DNA of 64,000 bases from Artemisia argyi (taxonomy: Eukaryota > Streptophyta > Magnoliopsida > Asterales > Asteraceae). Where the stretch lies: NCBI GenBank assembly GCA_030686995.1, contig CM060709.1, positions 20,241,360 to 20,305,359 on the forward strand, written 5' to 3'. Shown in pieces: positions 44,683-59,270 of this stretch. A program made the position numbers and the translations under genes. How positions within the stretch are numbered: the first letter of the stretch is position 1; each line of letters starts with the position of its first letter. The notes beneath the pieces are model-generated. The model ran no database searches. It was not told where the DNA came from and saw only the letters and a program-made list of their open reading frames with translations.

Positions 44683-47453
44683 ATGGCAATTCTATCTTTT
44701 GCTGAGGAGCACAACCAAGTGGCCTATTTACAAAAGTCAAATGAAAAGAGTGGCCCTGTTTTTCATGAGATTGTGGATTTTCTCAATTCTACCCATATAA
44801 GGTATGCTTTAACTGTCAATCCCACAATCTATGTTTCTCATATCAAACAGTTCTGGAACACTGTGGAGTCTATAACTCTTGAACAGGGGAACACACAGGA
44901 ATCTGTGGAAGCTCTTAGAGCCACAGTGGATGGGGTAACAATTGATGTTACTGAGTCATCCTTGAGGAGGATTCTCCAATTGGATGATCTCAATGGTATC
45001 ATCACTTTACCTAATTCCGATATTCATACACATATATCCTCAATGGGGTATGATACATCTGATAAAAAGGTAACTTTCAAGAAAGGATGTTTTTGTCCCC
45101 ATTGGAGATTTTTCATTCATACTCTGTTACATTGTCTAAGTCCTAAACAAACTTCTTATGAACAATTCAGTTCAACCATGGCTTATGCTTTAGTTTGCTT
45201 AGCCACTGACAGGACTTTTAACTTTTCAAAGTTTATTTTTAATAATATGAAAGGCAATGTAAAAAGTACATATAAATTTTTGATGTATCCAAGGTTTGTG
45301 CAAGCAGTGCTAAATGATTTTCCACTGCAAGCACACAAAAGAGTTTATCAGTCCCCTTGCCTTAAGCAAAAAGTTTTTCAAAATATGGCTAAGGCATTAG
45401 TACTTTGGAATGGGGAGATAAAACCACTTTTTCCTGAAATGCTTTCAAAGATTACACAAGTACAGGGTGAAGATGCAGCAATCCCAGCTGTATCCCATCA
45501 CTCACCCCCAATTGTTGTTCCAACTATTCAACATACCCCTGCAATCACACATACTTATGAGAGGAGGCAAAAACAGCCAACTCCTCCCATCTCAACATTG
45601 CTTGCTTCTGAGCCTTTAGGTGTAGGAACAAGTAGTGGTGGTTTTGGGGTAGTGTGCAACTAACTGAATTGATGAAATTATGTACAAAATTAGTCAAGCA
45701 GGTTCAAGCTCTGGAGAAAGATCTGGCACAGACCAAACAAAATTATGCCACAGAGTTGAATCAGATGAAGGCAGAGATTCACAAGTTACAAAATGAAGTT
45801 GAAAGTCTAAAGAAGAAAAGATCTGCCAACATTGTGTTTTCTTCTTCAAATTCACCTCAAGATGAGTTCTTTGAAGGTTTTAGTGAAAGTTTGGGAGATT
45901 CTTCCAAACAGGGGAGGAAAACAGATGCTGAGACTAAGGGGAGGAAGATAGTTTTTGGAGAAGATTATGGTTTGGATGCTGATTTTGATTTTGATGATAC
46001 AGTTGGAACTATTCAACCAATTTCCACTGCTGAAGAACAAGTGTTCACTGCAAGTCAAGATTTTCCTACTGCAAGACAAAATGTTCCCACTGCTAGTCAA
46101 CATGTTACCACTGCAGAAGAAGTTGCCAGAATAAGAGCTGAAAAGGGTAAAGCGGTTATGACTAGTTCACAACCAGTGAAGTCAAGAAAGATTTCAAAAA
46201 GGGAACAAGGTCAAATTCATTATGATGCAGTATTGGCAGAGAAATTTGAAGCAGATGAGATTGAAAAGAAGAAAAAGCAAGAGGAAGATGAGATTGCAAG
46301 TTTTATGGAGGCTAATAGGTTGTATAAGCTGGAAGATGTCCTTGAAGTACCTATATCAGTTGTTTCACCTACAGTTTTGAAGGAGAAACCTCCAATGTTC
46401 ACTTATGTGCCTACTGAAGAAGAGATTGAGTTTATGATTGCAAATGATCCAGTGATTAGGAAGAAGGCAGTTGAACTCATTGCTGATACAACTTTGACTG
46501 AAGATCAAAGGTCTGCTCAACTTAAGGATTTCATTCAAATGAAGAATAAACAGGCTCTTGATGATATTATTGGAGATGTTAGAAAAGGTCAAAAGAAGCC
46601 AAGGCAACCTACAAAGGCACATATTATTGCTGAGATGAAGACTTTTTGTTGCCATGTTGGAAATATGAAGATGGCACAATTCAAAGGAATGTCACATGAT
46701 AAAATTGAAGGAATTTACTACAGGGTTAAAAGACAGGATAGCAAATTCATTCCTATGGATTCAGAACTAGAATTTAAGAGAACAAAGAGATCAGGTGTGA
46801 GTCTTGAATCTCAAAATTTTAAGAAATCAAAGACTCAGGAATCATCTCAAGCAAAAGAAGGTAATAAGCTAACTGAAGAACAGGTCACAAACATGGTGTT
46901 TCTTGAAACTAATGTGCTGAATATAGAACCTCTACAATCAAGACATCCAGTGATTGGTTGGGAAATCTATTCTAATGATTTTGGAGTTGCTTGGAAAATT
47001 ATTAGAACTGGTGGAGTCACAAGTATTTGCAGAGATTTTGAAGATATTGTTAGATCTTGTGATAGAGAAGATCTGGATAATTTGTGGAGAATAGTCCAAG
47101 ATCAGTCTAAGAAGGATTAACTTGTTGATGTCAAAGCTCAAGAGTTATGGGTTCACTTCAGAAGATTATATGAACCTGACCCTAGTGACAGGTATTGGAG
47201 ATTTGAAGCTCATAATATGAATACTCTGTGGAAATTCTATGATTCAAGCAATGTACATCATGTTTCTACTCAAGCTGGTGTTGATGTGTTTATGCTGGCT
47301 GAGAAGGAATATCCATTGAGAGCAGGTGTTCTTACTGTTATGATATCTGTTAAGCTTAGATGTTGGGAAAGAAATGAAATCATTGATGATCTGCTACAGA
47401 GAATTTATGATCAAAGTTCAAAGGCTGTCATGGAGTTGAGGAAAAGAAGATAA
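44683..47453 (+). pseudogene. Sense accessory (env-position) gene of element A
   Basis: The N-terminal domain 44683–45663 has THIRYALTVNPTIYVSHIKQFW, HWRFFIHTLLHCLSP and YPRFVQAVL. A frame change near 45655 leads to a coiled coil (LMKLCTKLVKQVQALEKDL) and Ser/Pro-Thr-Ala repeats (ISTAEEQVFTASQ, VPTASQHVTTAEE) at about 46020–46120. A charged region and a C-terminal domain follow. TAA at 47118–47120 interrupts the same frame, which continues to 47453. It lies between pol and the polypurine tract, the env-like position of SIRE elements, and is homologous to the product at 31318–34970. No membrane helix or signal peptide is visible, so it is not an obvious envelope protein. Confidence 0.75.
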
Positions 47454-47528
47454 GTGTTTGGAAGAATTCCCATATCCTCATGGATGCTGACAATTTGAAG
47501 AAACTTATTGATTTATCCAGTAATCACA

Positions 47529-47543
47529 AGTTTAGGGGAGGAT
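47529..47543 (+). promoter_or_regulatory. Polypurine tract of element A
   Basis: AAGTTTAGGGGAGGA directly before the LTR start, which reads TTTTGGG instead of TGTTGGG. Confidence 0.85.
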
Positions 47544-47818
47544 TTTTGGGAATTATACTAACAGTTACCACGGCTAGTGAAGATATTACAACTGTTGAAG
47601 AATGCACTTGCAGTGGAAACACATTATCACTGCTAGTATAAACATTACCACTGCTGTTAGGATAATTGTTAGGAAACGTGTAGAAGATAATTATAGAATA
47701 GATCTTGTGTATATCTTATTCTATTAGAGTTATTCTTATCTTGTAGAATAGGACTCCTTGTGCTATAAAAGGAGGTCCTAGGTTAAAGTTAGATATACGT
47801 TTTTCTTTAGAGCTTCAA
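47544..47818 (+). repeat. Direct 3' LTR of element A, first 275 bp only
   Basis: Includes U3 and TATA (GCTATAAAAGGAGG at ~47763). It stops after AGAGCTTCAA and is joined, over two extra bases, to the U5 end of an inverted LTR. Confidence 0.9.
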
Positions 47819-47820
47819 CT

Positions 47821-48302
47821 TGATGGATCTAAACACCTTGAACTGTGTTAATATGATACTTTGAGTTATATCACTAATTATGCGGAATCTACTTAGTAAT
47901 ACTTAGAAGTATGATTGTGAATGAAACAGTTGTATAAGAATAAGAACAATGTATGTATCAAACGGTTAGCTCCAATATTATTAATAATAATAATACGAGT
48001 GATCTTTGTATCACTAGGTTTTACAACTTGAAGCTCTAAAGAAAAACGTATATCTAACTTTAACCTAGGACCTCCTTTTATAGCACAAGGAGTCCTCTTC
48101 TACAAGATAAGAATAACTCTAATAGAATAAGATATACACAAGATCTATTCTATAGTTATCTTCTACACGTTTCCTAACAATTATCCTAACAGCAGTGGTA
48201 ATGTTTATACTAGCAGTGATAATGTGTTTCCACTGCAAGTGCATTCTTCAGCAGTTGTAATATCTTCACTAGCCGTGGTAACTGTTAGTATAATTCCCAA
48301 CA
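47821..48302 (-). repeat. Complete inverted LTR (482 bp) of element A
   Basis: On the minus strand TGTTGGGAATTATAC … GATCCATCA, with TATA at ~48075. It is followed on the plus strand by the target duplication GTAAG. Confidence 0.95.
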
Positions 48303-48307
48303 GTAAG

Positions 48308-50171
48308 TGACCACGTATGGAGACACCCGATATGACAAACTTGAGAATGAAGTAAAATTCCCCAGACTTGTGACTTATGCTTGTACTATCCTTGATTAAG
48401 AACCTATACTGAGCACAACAACGTTACTCCTTACAATATAGGTAGTGGCATATACCCATCCATCCATCCGTTATTGTAAATCCGCCTTTTGAACAATCCA
48501 CAACTTCTTGTGACACTGAGCACTACAATGTAACTCCTTAAAGTGATAGCTATTGTGAGCATTAAGAACCAACTTATGCGTCTATAGATCTCACACATAG
48601 CTAGATGTCCAAGTCTTAATCACTATTCCATAAATGCTCAAATAAGGATCTTCAAAAATCTTGCATCCAACCAACCCCTAGACTTTAAGATACTAAGTAC
48701 ACGCACCCGTGAAATGTCACTTCAAGCTCAAATAAGTAATAAACAAATAATCCCCGTAGTCACATTTCGATAACGTTTAACATTTAGCCATGAGATTAGT
48801 ATCCCCGTAAAATTTTTGTAAAACCAAAATACCACTCGTTTGCCAAATTTTATCAAAAAATTATATCCAAAAGCTTAATTTTGGATTATATCCTTTGATA
48901 AAATTCCATTCATAAGCCCGGACCACGTTTATCATTTCATCCCATTGCAATTCTTGTGTTAACTCATTTTAGCCCAAACATCCTAAAAAAAATCAGCCCA
49001 TGTCTTGATCCAATCCACAATCACATAAACATAAAACAAGCACCCTACTTATGAATTGTGATAACCCTAAAATACACCAACATCAAATATAACGCCTACC
49101 ACGCTTATAATTTCTCTTCCATTAAAAACTCTCTCCTCTCCAAAGTCAGATCTTAACAAACTCAAACTTATCTCATCTCCCATCATGAAGATCGAACATA
49201 CATCAATCAATTAAGCAACCAACTGATGCTTAATGGTTCTTCTTTCATCCATTGTAACACACGAAGCATATTCACATAACCATACACCGGTCTTTCTTCT
49301 TCTTCTTATGAGAACACGAGGTGTAATAATGACTTCAAGATCTTGTGAAAGATGTCATGGGTAGGTTTGCTTCATGTGTTGTTTGATTACTTCACACCGA
49401 AAACGAGAAGGAATATGAGCACTCTTGTTCGTATTCTTTCTTTTGATATTCGGATATTAATTGAAGCTACACTTCAAAAAGAATCTGTGATGATGTTTGT
49501 ATTCTTTTTGGTTATGTTTACTTGGAATGATGATGTATCGAAACTGAGGTCACTTGAGGTGGTATAAAGGATTTGGTCAATGGTCTCTTTACTGCTTCAT
49601 CTAACTTCTGTATTTTTGAAACTTTACTGTCCAAAAATTCTTGAAATTTTTTGTAACTTTTTGACAAAAAATTTCTTATCGAGAACAGGATTTTCGAGAA
49701 CATGTGATTTATCGAGAACGTGAATCTGACAAACTTTTCAAAAAAGTAAAAAATTTCGAAAATATATATTCTCGAAAAATAGTACATTTCGAAAACGTAT
49801 TCTCGATAAATAGTACACTTCGAAAATTTCTTATACAAGAAATTCCGACCAGATTCCGGTGAGTCTTTATGCAGATTCCGATGAGTTTTCCGAACTTGTT
49901 GACCACTTTTCACGGTAGGTACATAAAGTCTTCATATATGGATGTTACAAATAAACTGATAAGCTGGACTTGAAAAGACCAAATGAACAGTATGTTTGAT
50001 ACCAAAAATGAAAGTATTAAGACTTTAGTTTTGACCATTTAGAAACAAAAGAGCTGTTTAGAAAACTGTTACCCAAAGATAAGAAAAAAAATTTCCAGGT
50101 CCGAAAAAAATGGGTAAAACAGCTTCAATCTGATTTATGAACCACAAAAAATCATTAAAAAGAACACCATA
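48308..50171 (-). other. Internal region of element B, 5' part
   Basis: No credible gene; ORFs here are short and of biased composition. At 49675–49835 there is a cluster of TTCTCGAAAA / TATCGAGAAC / TTTCGAAAA motifs (about eight). Confidence 0.5.
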
Positions 50172-50183
50172 GCTCTGATGCCA
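50172..50183 (-). promoter_or_regulatory. Primer-binding site of element B
   Basis: The minus strand reads TGGCATCAGAGC, two bases inside the 5' LTR end. Confidence 0.8.
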
Positions 50184-50185
50184 AT

Positions 50186-50483
50186 TGTAGGACTGAAAAG
50201 ATACATGATTCATGTGGTTTGGGAGGTCGAGGTTGATCAAAGTATATGAACTCCATGTTAGTTTCTAGAAAGAGAAAGTAGAGAGAGGGAGAGGTGAAAC
50301 AAAGATGATATTATTAATGATAAAATGGTTACACACTCACACCTCTTAAGTGAAGACTTGAGGGGTATTTATAGGGCAAACACAAGACAACTATTACAAT
50401 ATGACATTAGTAGTCCCTGTGTTATAAGCATACTAGTTGTCTACTCCAATTCATGTAAATATCGCTCAGCTTCATTTCTAACA
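50186..50483 (-). repeat. 5' LTR (298 bp) of element B
   Basis: Pair of 35548–35845. Followed by the target duplication GAAAT at 50484–50488. Confidence 0.95.
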
Positions 50484-50488
50484 GAAAT

Positions 50489-50948
50489 TTTAGGATCTAC
50501 TCCTTGATAGATCTTTGAGCCAATGGATCGATAGCTTGCTAATGTAATCAAAAGCAAAACTATATGGAAAATCTCTATATGCTTGTATATATGCGGAATT
50601 TAAATACAAACACAATATACTAATAACTCTTGATCCTCTATGGATCTTTTATTAATCACTAAGATTGAAAACTAAAATCGTATCTATAATGCATTGGCCG
50701 TGGGTTCCTTTTATACTACAAGAAACCCTAAACCTTCTTACAAGAAACAAATAATCAGAAAACTATAAAAGATATTACACATCTCTTCCTAAAATAAACT
50801 AAATATATCCTACGGATTAACTATATCCGCAGAATGTCCATCGTCAGCAGAATCCAGATCATCAGCAGAAACTATGTATGCTTCAGCAGTATCCTGTCAG
50901 CAGTATCCGTCAGCAGAAACTATCTTCTGACTTCAATAATTCCTAACA
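50489..50948 (-). repeat. LTR C (SIRE-like), minus strand
   Basis: On the minus strand it starts TGTTAGGAATTATTGAAG at 50948 and carries at least six CTGCTGA-type motifs and a TATA (GTATAAAAGG) near 50711–50720. Related to LTR E. Its U5 end is near the element B insertion point and no clear PBS follows. Confidence 0.65.
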
Positions 50949-51162
50949 GAAATTTGCATTAATCAAATTCTAAGTTGTGGGAGACACATACATAGTGTAC
51001 AATATTACTTTGAGCAACTATAACCAAGCTATTTTGAGCAACTTTTAATATTGAGCGCTTGTATTTGAGCAACTTTTAAAAGTAGCCTATAAATATACAT
51101 TCAAGTCATACAATCAACACATACAGAACTCATACACTCTACTCACAAACAGATTTTCATAA
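50949..51162 (+). promoter_or_regulatory. Promoter region of the small acidic ORF
   Basis: Degenerate TTTGAGCAAC / TTGAGCGCTT repeats (51010–51075) and a TATA box CTATAAATATAC at about 51088–51099, ~70 bp before the ATG at 51163. Confidence 0.5.
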
Positions 51163-51645
51163 AATGTCACACAAAGATTTCTCTCAACAATTCCCTAGTC
51201 CACCACAAAATGACATGTTTATTACGCTTCACCGGAACATCTCTTCCCGGTATTCCCAAATGAAAATGATATGCTAAACAAAGATGAACCGGTAAACATT
51301 CTACCGGAAGATCTGTAACCCACGCTCCCGCTTGAGACTGAACCGAAAAACATTCAAACGGAAGATCACTTACCCATGCTCCCACTTGAGAATGAGCCGG
51401 CAAACAATCCACCTCTGGAATACGAACCCAATCTGTTTGGGTTAAGTGAAGAACAACTCCGACTACTTGAACAAGATTTGGAAGTATTAAGGGAGTTTGA
51501 ACAAGCCAAAGCTCGTGAGGAAGCTGCTCGCAAGGAGCAGGAACAACAAGAGTTACTAAACCAATGGGAAATGGGGCTTGTCCCTGAGCAACTAGAGACT
51601 TCAAGTGAGGATGAGGGCTGGGTATCGGATGATTCGTTTTATTAA
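51163..51645 (+). pseudogene. Small acidic ORF, unknown, frame-shifted
   Basis: ATG at 51163 starts MSHKDFSQQFPSPPQND. The frame shifts near 51240 and has a TAA at about 51318–51320. It continues as tandem-like LPLETEP/LPLENEP units, then a Glu/Gln-rich helix (LSEEQLRLLEQDLEVL) and an acidic end WVSDDSFY. The part from 51376 alone gives 89 residues. It is the first ORF of the right transposon group, with its own TATA box. No known domain. Confidence 0.5.
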
Positions 51646-52214
51646 TGTGTTGTTTTATTTTCAGTACTATGTATTTCATGTCCTATCATCTAATTTTAAT
51701 ATTATTGATGTCCGATATTTATTATATAAATTTTTAGAAATTGTTTTAATCATTTGTGAGAAATTGTTTTTAAACCTTTTGCTTTTTTTTGAATCCAACT
51801 TTATTTAGTTACCATTGGTCAATGGCATTAACTGGCGTGACAAGTCAGGATGCAAGTTTCATGCGCCTATGACTTGTACCTATATCTAAGAACTTTATTT
51901 AAACGAATCCTTTTAACTTTATTTATTCGAGCGACTTTTTCAGATAGTACATCAATAGTTTTAAGTGTTTAGTTACGCATTTAAAAAACAAAAACCAAAA
52001 AAAGAAGAAGGTAAGTATACATAGTTCAGAAAGGCCATCAAAAGGCCATTATGTCACGAACATCCAGAAGATACTAATAAGTTACAATCCATGATATTTT
52101 TAGTTCAAAAAAATAATAAACGCACCTTAATACGTTAAAATCCATACAATAATCTATAAATCGTCCAAATGAATAAATTGGCGGTGACCGGAGGACCCCG
52201 GTTGTGATTGAGAA
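51646..52214. other. Spacer between acidic ORF and transposase 3' end
   Basis: AT-rich, no gene. One GAGCGAC motif at 51929–51935. Confidence 0.4.
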
Positions 52215-54992
<2,778 letters not shown>

Positions 54993-55010
54993 TTAGAATT
55001 GGTCTATCAG

Positions 55011-55033
55011 GTCACTCAATTAAGAAGTCGCTT
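55011..55033 (-). promoter_or_regulatory. Paired AGCGAC-type motif upstream of the transposase
   Basis: The minus strand reads AAGCGAC (55027–55033) and GAGTGAC (55011–55017), just before the transposase start. Confidence 0.45.
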
Positions 55034-55183
55034 AAAAATCACCCTCCAAATTTTCATTTTCCCTCTCATTTTCCAGTCTAAGTTTCCCTCCAAACTTTCA
55101 TTTCCCTCCTTAGGTATGTGTGATTTCCCTATCACTTTCTAGCTATATATTCTTGTCAAAGAATAGGCCAAATAACACAAACA

Positions 55184-55718
55184 ATGGCTTCCTCTTCTTC
55201 CACTTCTAGATCACATAAAAAGACCATTGAATACTACATCAATGCGACACATTGTGAATGTCCAATACCGTTGCCGGTCGAAGTACAAACTGCTTGGACA
55301 CCAAGACATCCTAGTAAAAGGTTTAAGGCTTGTCCCATATGGGTAAGATTATTATACATAAAAAAATGTACTTAATTATATTTTTACTTTGCATCAATAA
55401 TTGTTAAACGCGTGACTTGTTTAGGACAAGGATACGAAATGCAAATTTTATGGCTTCATAGACCCGGAGCTACCAAGTGAGTACTACAAAGATTTGTTTT
55501 ACAAAGAACATGAGGAAAATAAGTTATACAAGAAGATGGGGAAAAATATTGTTTCTAGTGAAGTTGTTGCTGTCTCACAAGATGAAATGATGATGAAAAT
55601 GACGAGTGAGTTGACTTACATCAAGTGAAAAGTTAAAGTGCATGACAAATTTGTATTTGTTTTCTCTTTGGTGGTTGTCCTCTTCATTGCTCTTGTTTTA
55701 GCTACAAGTTTTAATTAA
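55184..55718 (+). pseudogene. GRF zinc finger protein with stop before the membrane helix
   Basis: Exon 1 55184–55342 (53 codons, donor GTAAGA) and exon 2 from 55425 (acceptor TTTAG) join in phase. The finger reads CECPIPL, then TAWTPRHPSKRFKACP, then CKFYGFIDPELP. TGA at 55626–55628 ends the frame after 120 residues. The same frame then continues 29 codons with a hydrophobic helix (FVFVFSLVVVLFIALVL) to TAA at 55716. The relative at 27381 keeps this helix, so the TGA has removed the membrane anchor. The soluble finger could still be made. It lies head-to-head with the transposase, 191 bp apart. Confidence 0.7.
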
Positions 55719-56009
55719 GAGGTTGTAATAAACTCGTTATGGACTTATGGTTCTTGTCAATAGTAATGAATGTTTCCAATGTAAATCACAAGCATTCACA
55801 TATAAATGCACTACATATTTAACATGTTAATCAACATGGATAAACATAAAAACAAACCACATAAACCTACAATATAGTTGAACATACATGATACAATGAC
55901 TAAACCAGTACATAATACTTAAAAGGTGGTGGTAACATTAGCATGAGAAACCCAAAAAAATAAAATAAAACCCACCTTTCAAATACATAAAAAAATATCT
56001 AATCATAGT
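55719..56009. other. Spacer between convergent genes
   Basis: Non-coding AT-rich sequence between the GRF gene and the end of the Ulp1 gene. Confidence 0.4.
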
Positions 56010-56445
56010 CTATTCAATATTTTTACCACAAGGCACCTTATACTTCCAAATGTATCTAACCATGTACTCTCGATAGGCTAACGCAACCTCAAGAGGATCA
56101 TCAACCTTCATACTTAGATTGTTACGCAACCGGTACAAAAAAATGCAGACCCATACTCCACAGTCACCATATAGATTAGCTTGTATAGGGACATTATCAG
56201 CCACTCGAAAAGATATCTTATAATTCGAAACAGATATGGATTTGGCTTCCAAAACTGTACACTTCTCTAGATACTTTGGAAGAATAGCCTCAAAACTGGC
56301 CCTCATTTTTAAATGATCCTTTCTCGTTTCTGGATTAGGCGTACCAAGTGAATCGTAAATAGTTACAACACCGGTACGAAACACTAATTCTGCAAGAAAC
56401 CAGTGTTCCGATGGTACGTTCACAGGAAAGTAGACCTACATTTTA

Positions 56446-56786
56446 ACAAAATCAGACCAACATGGCTGATTTTGTTCCTGGGCGGTTGTTGAAGCTACAC
56501 AACGCAAACGGGCCAAGTATGAGACTAAATGTGCGGACAGTGGATATGGGTTTCTCCCCTTCTCATTCTCTTCCTTGGGAGAGCTTGAGAAGGATGCGGT
56601 GACATTACTAAAACGCATCCATAGATTCTCGTTGACTCATGACATTGTAGCACGTGCCGCTGATCATATTTTTAGTAGAATTAGTTTTGCCATAGCTAGA
56701 GGAGTGGGGGCCCAGCTTATTTCTCGGCTCCCCACTAATTTTTTGTAAATCCTATGATTTTCTAATGAAGTGATGTTTATAATAAA
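56446..56786 (+). pseudogene. 5'-truncated retrocopy-like fragment in a Ulp1 intron
   Basis: On the plus strand a degraded coding stretch reads VPGRLLKLHNANGPSMRLN. One frame change later it continues EKDAVTLLKRIHRFSLTHD and ISFAIARGVGAQLISRLPT, ending NFL and TAA at about 56750. It is followed after ~30 bp by an A-rich tail and (AAT)n. It has no intron and lies antisense in the intron between 56952 and 56435. It looks like a processed, 5'-truncated copy (LINE-mediated). The parent gene was not recognised. Confidence 0.45.
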
Positions 56787-56916
<130 letters not shown>

Positions 56917-59270
56917 GTATTTAAATAAACAAATGGCGTTGTATTGTACCAACCTTGTCAACACTAGACCATGGCAAAGGGTACCTTTCTCCGTTGCCAT
57001 AGTAAAAAGGCAACGATCCCTTAAGAAGAGTAGACGATAAAAAAGGAATGGCGATCGCCCAATCTGCATTGGCGGGTCTGAAGTGCCACATTAGGTCTAT
57101 CCAAAGTTCCAAATGCTGAAACGTTTTTATAAAAATGGGATTGTTAAACTATTAACATATAAATGAAGTGTTTTTATTTAAAATGAATAAACCAACTGGT
57201 AAATTAAGTACCTTATCGTTGAGCCATCGTCTTTTGTTACCCCGCCCAATTCCCAACAAAGCTAACCAAAATTGCTGATTAACAACAATGTCGGAAACAC
57301 CCCAAGGAAACATATGCGACGACTTTTTACCTTTTGTCATGAAATTATTCATACATTATTCTGGCTTACTTACTTTGTTAGATAACTTATTGTTCTTAAG
57401 AAAACCAACCGGACGTATCAGATTCTGTAATTTAAAAAATAATAATAAAAAAAACATGTAAAGGCATCGTCTATTACATTTAATATGTATGCATATATTA
57501 ACTAGTGTTGTTTCTAAATAAATAGTCACATACCTCTACCCAAGGTTCCAGCTGAATTTGTTGAACATTGTTTCCGAGGACACAGGGTATACTAATCACT
57601 TCACTAAGTCTCTTGGACCGCCTTTTGGGCAATTGTGGAGTTGTAGTCGGTAGCTCCACAAAGAGGTCCTTCAAAGACTTGCCCACCTGTTTTATCCTCT
57701 TTGGTTGAACATCAGGAGTCTTCTCTTTTGTCACAGACTTCTCTTTTGGTGCATATTTCTTGCGACGTTTCTTCTTGAGTGGTTGACTTTGTTTGGGTTG
57801 TTGTGGAGACTTACCCGCTTTCCTCTTCCTTTGAAGACGCATGAAATTGTCCTGTAAGCACAGTTCATGATTGATATTAATATCGTTATTACAATTGGTA
57901 TATAAAATAAATTAATAATGTACTCATATGATAAAGTACCTCAGAAACTTCAGTCGAAGGATTATTCTTGTCCTTCTTTCGAAAGGTCCTGGTCAGTTTT
58001 CATGTCAGAATTTAAAAAAGTGACCTTTCTTGCTTTTTCAGCATCCTGGTTGATATTTTCCAAAACCGCCTTGGTGATTGTGTCATTTACTTTGTCGTTT
58101 ACGTTATTATTTCCATTATCAACATTCTCATCAGAAGCAGACTCCATTACTTTATCACCATCAACAATGTTGTCTTCAGTAGCCAACTGCGCATCGCGTA
58201 ATTCCACATAATCTTTATCGTTTGTCATAACACAATCTTCATCACCCTTGTAGTCATCAGCACTCGTATCTTCCATATGTAAGACACCATCTTTTAATAT
58301 TTCATCAACAAAATTATCAGTTGTTACACCAACATGGCCATCACACTTTTTCTCTTCAACATCCATATTATGTGTCACACCATCTTGAGCACATGTATCT
58401 GTAACATGGGCCACACCAACATGCCCATCACCCATGTTCTCTTTAACATCCATATCATGTGTCTCACCATCATGACTAAACTTATCTTTAACATGGCCAT
58501 CCGCAATGTTTTTTTCAGTATCCGAAACATGCTTGCTTACTGTCTCAACGACATTACCTTCTGTATTTGTAACCAGCAAATCTTGAATGTTCTCATCCAG
58601 GTCTTGTAATGCACTGTTACGTCCTCGTCTTGATCATGATTATCAGTAACATTCACATCCGCATTGTTGTCTTCATTGTCAAAAACATGGGCATCACCCT
58701 CGGTATCGTAAACAGCTACGGAATGCTCAGGTGATTCTACCAAATCAGAGAAATCATCTTTATAGATCTCATGGCACTGTTTACATGAAAACAAAAATTT
58801 AATAAGAAACCGAATAGTAACAAACAACTATTAAGTAAGATTTCCTATCAATTGTATACTTACATGAACAACAGATTGAGAAAAACATCCATTTAAATTA
58901 GGTAAGTGGAAGTCACTCTGATTATCAAAGTGCATGTGATCAACCACCGTAAAAGGAGAATTCGAAAGACAGAGATTCTCATTTGTGACATGGCGGATGG
59001 GTACGCGGCAGGGTCAAGATAATTAAGCCTACCATGATCGCCATTAACAGAGGCAGGGCATGTTGATTTGTCGCATGATACATCATAAATTGGGCAGGTA
59101 TGTAATTAACAACTTATTAATAGCTCGGTTACAAAGTAAATATTAACAAAAACAAAATATTACGGGGAATATTACCTGTTCAACATCACAGTTTAACATA
59201 TTCCCATATTCGGCGTTAACAGGACTACAAAAGAGGCTTTCATTCTGAATTTCATTCTCAATGTTCTGTG

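Larger units (their letters stand above)
36481..48302. mobile_element. SIRE-like copia element A with inverted LTR arrangement
   Basis: Bounded by the 5 bp duplication GTAAG (36476–36480 and 48303–48307). The outermost sequences are LTR in minus orientation at both ends (left TGATGGATC…, right …TTCCCAACA), while PBS, gag-pol, accessory ORF and PPT inside run on the plus strand. Left: a 327-bp U5 palindrome. Right: 275 bp of direct LTR joined to a complete 482-bp inverted LTR. It was inserted in the interior of element B. Confidence 0.9.
35548..50483 (-). mobile_element. Non-autonomous LTR retrotransposon B, hosting element A
   Basis: Two 298-bp LTRs, PBS TGGCATCAGAGC (50172–50183), a PPT and TSD GAAAT define a complete element. 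Without the 11.8 kb insertion its interior is about 2.5 kb and codes for nothing recognisable, so it depends on proteins from another element (LARD/TRIM-like). Confidence 0.85.

Noticed and set aside
44683..45663. Envelope glycoprotein in element A
   Set aside because: The position fits, but there is no signal peptide, membrane helix or cleavage-site pattern; it is called only an accessory protein.
49675..49835. Heat-shock element cluster in element B
   Set aside because: TTCnnGAA occurs twice (TTCTCGAA, TTCGAGAA), but no three-unit array with correct spacing is present; most copies are TTCGAAAA words of another type.
49518..49913. 131-residue minus-strand ORF as gag of element B
   Set aside because: Composition is driven by TTCTCGAAAA repeats, with no gag, zinc-knuckle or protease motif.
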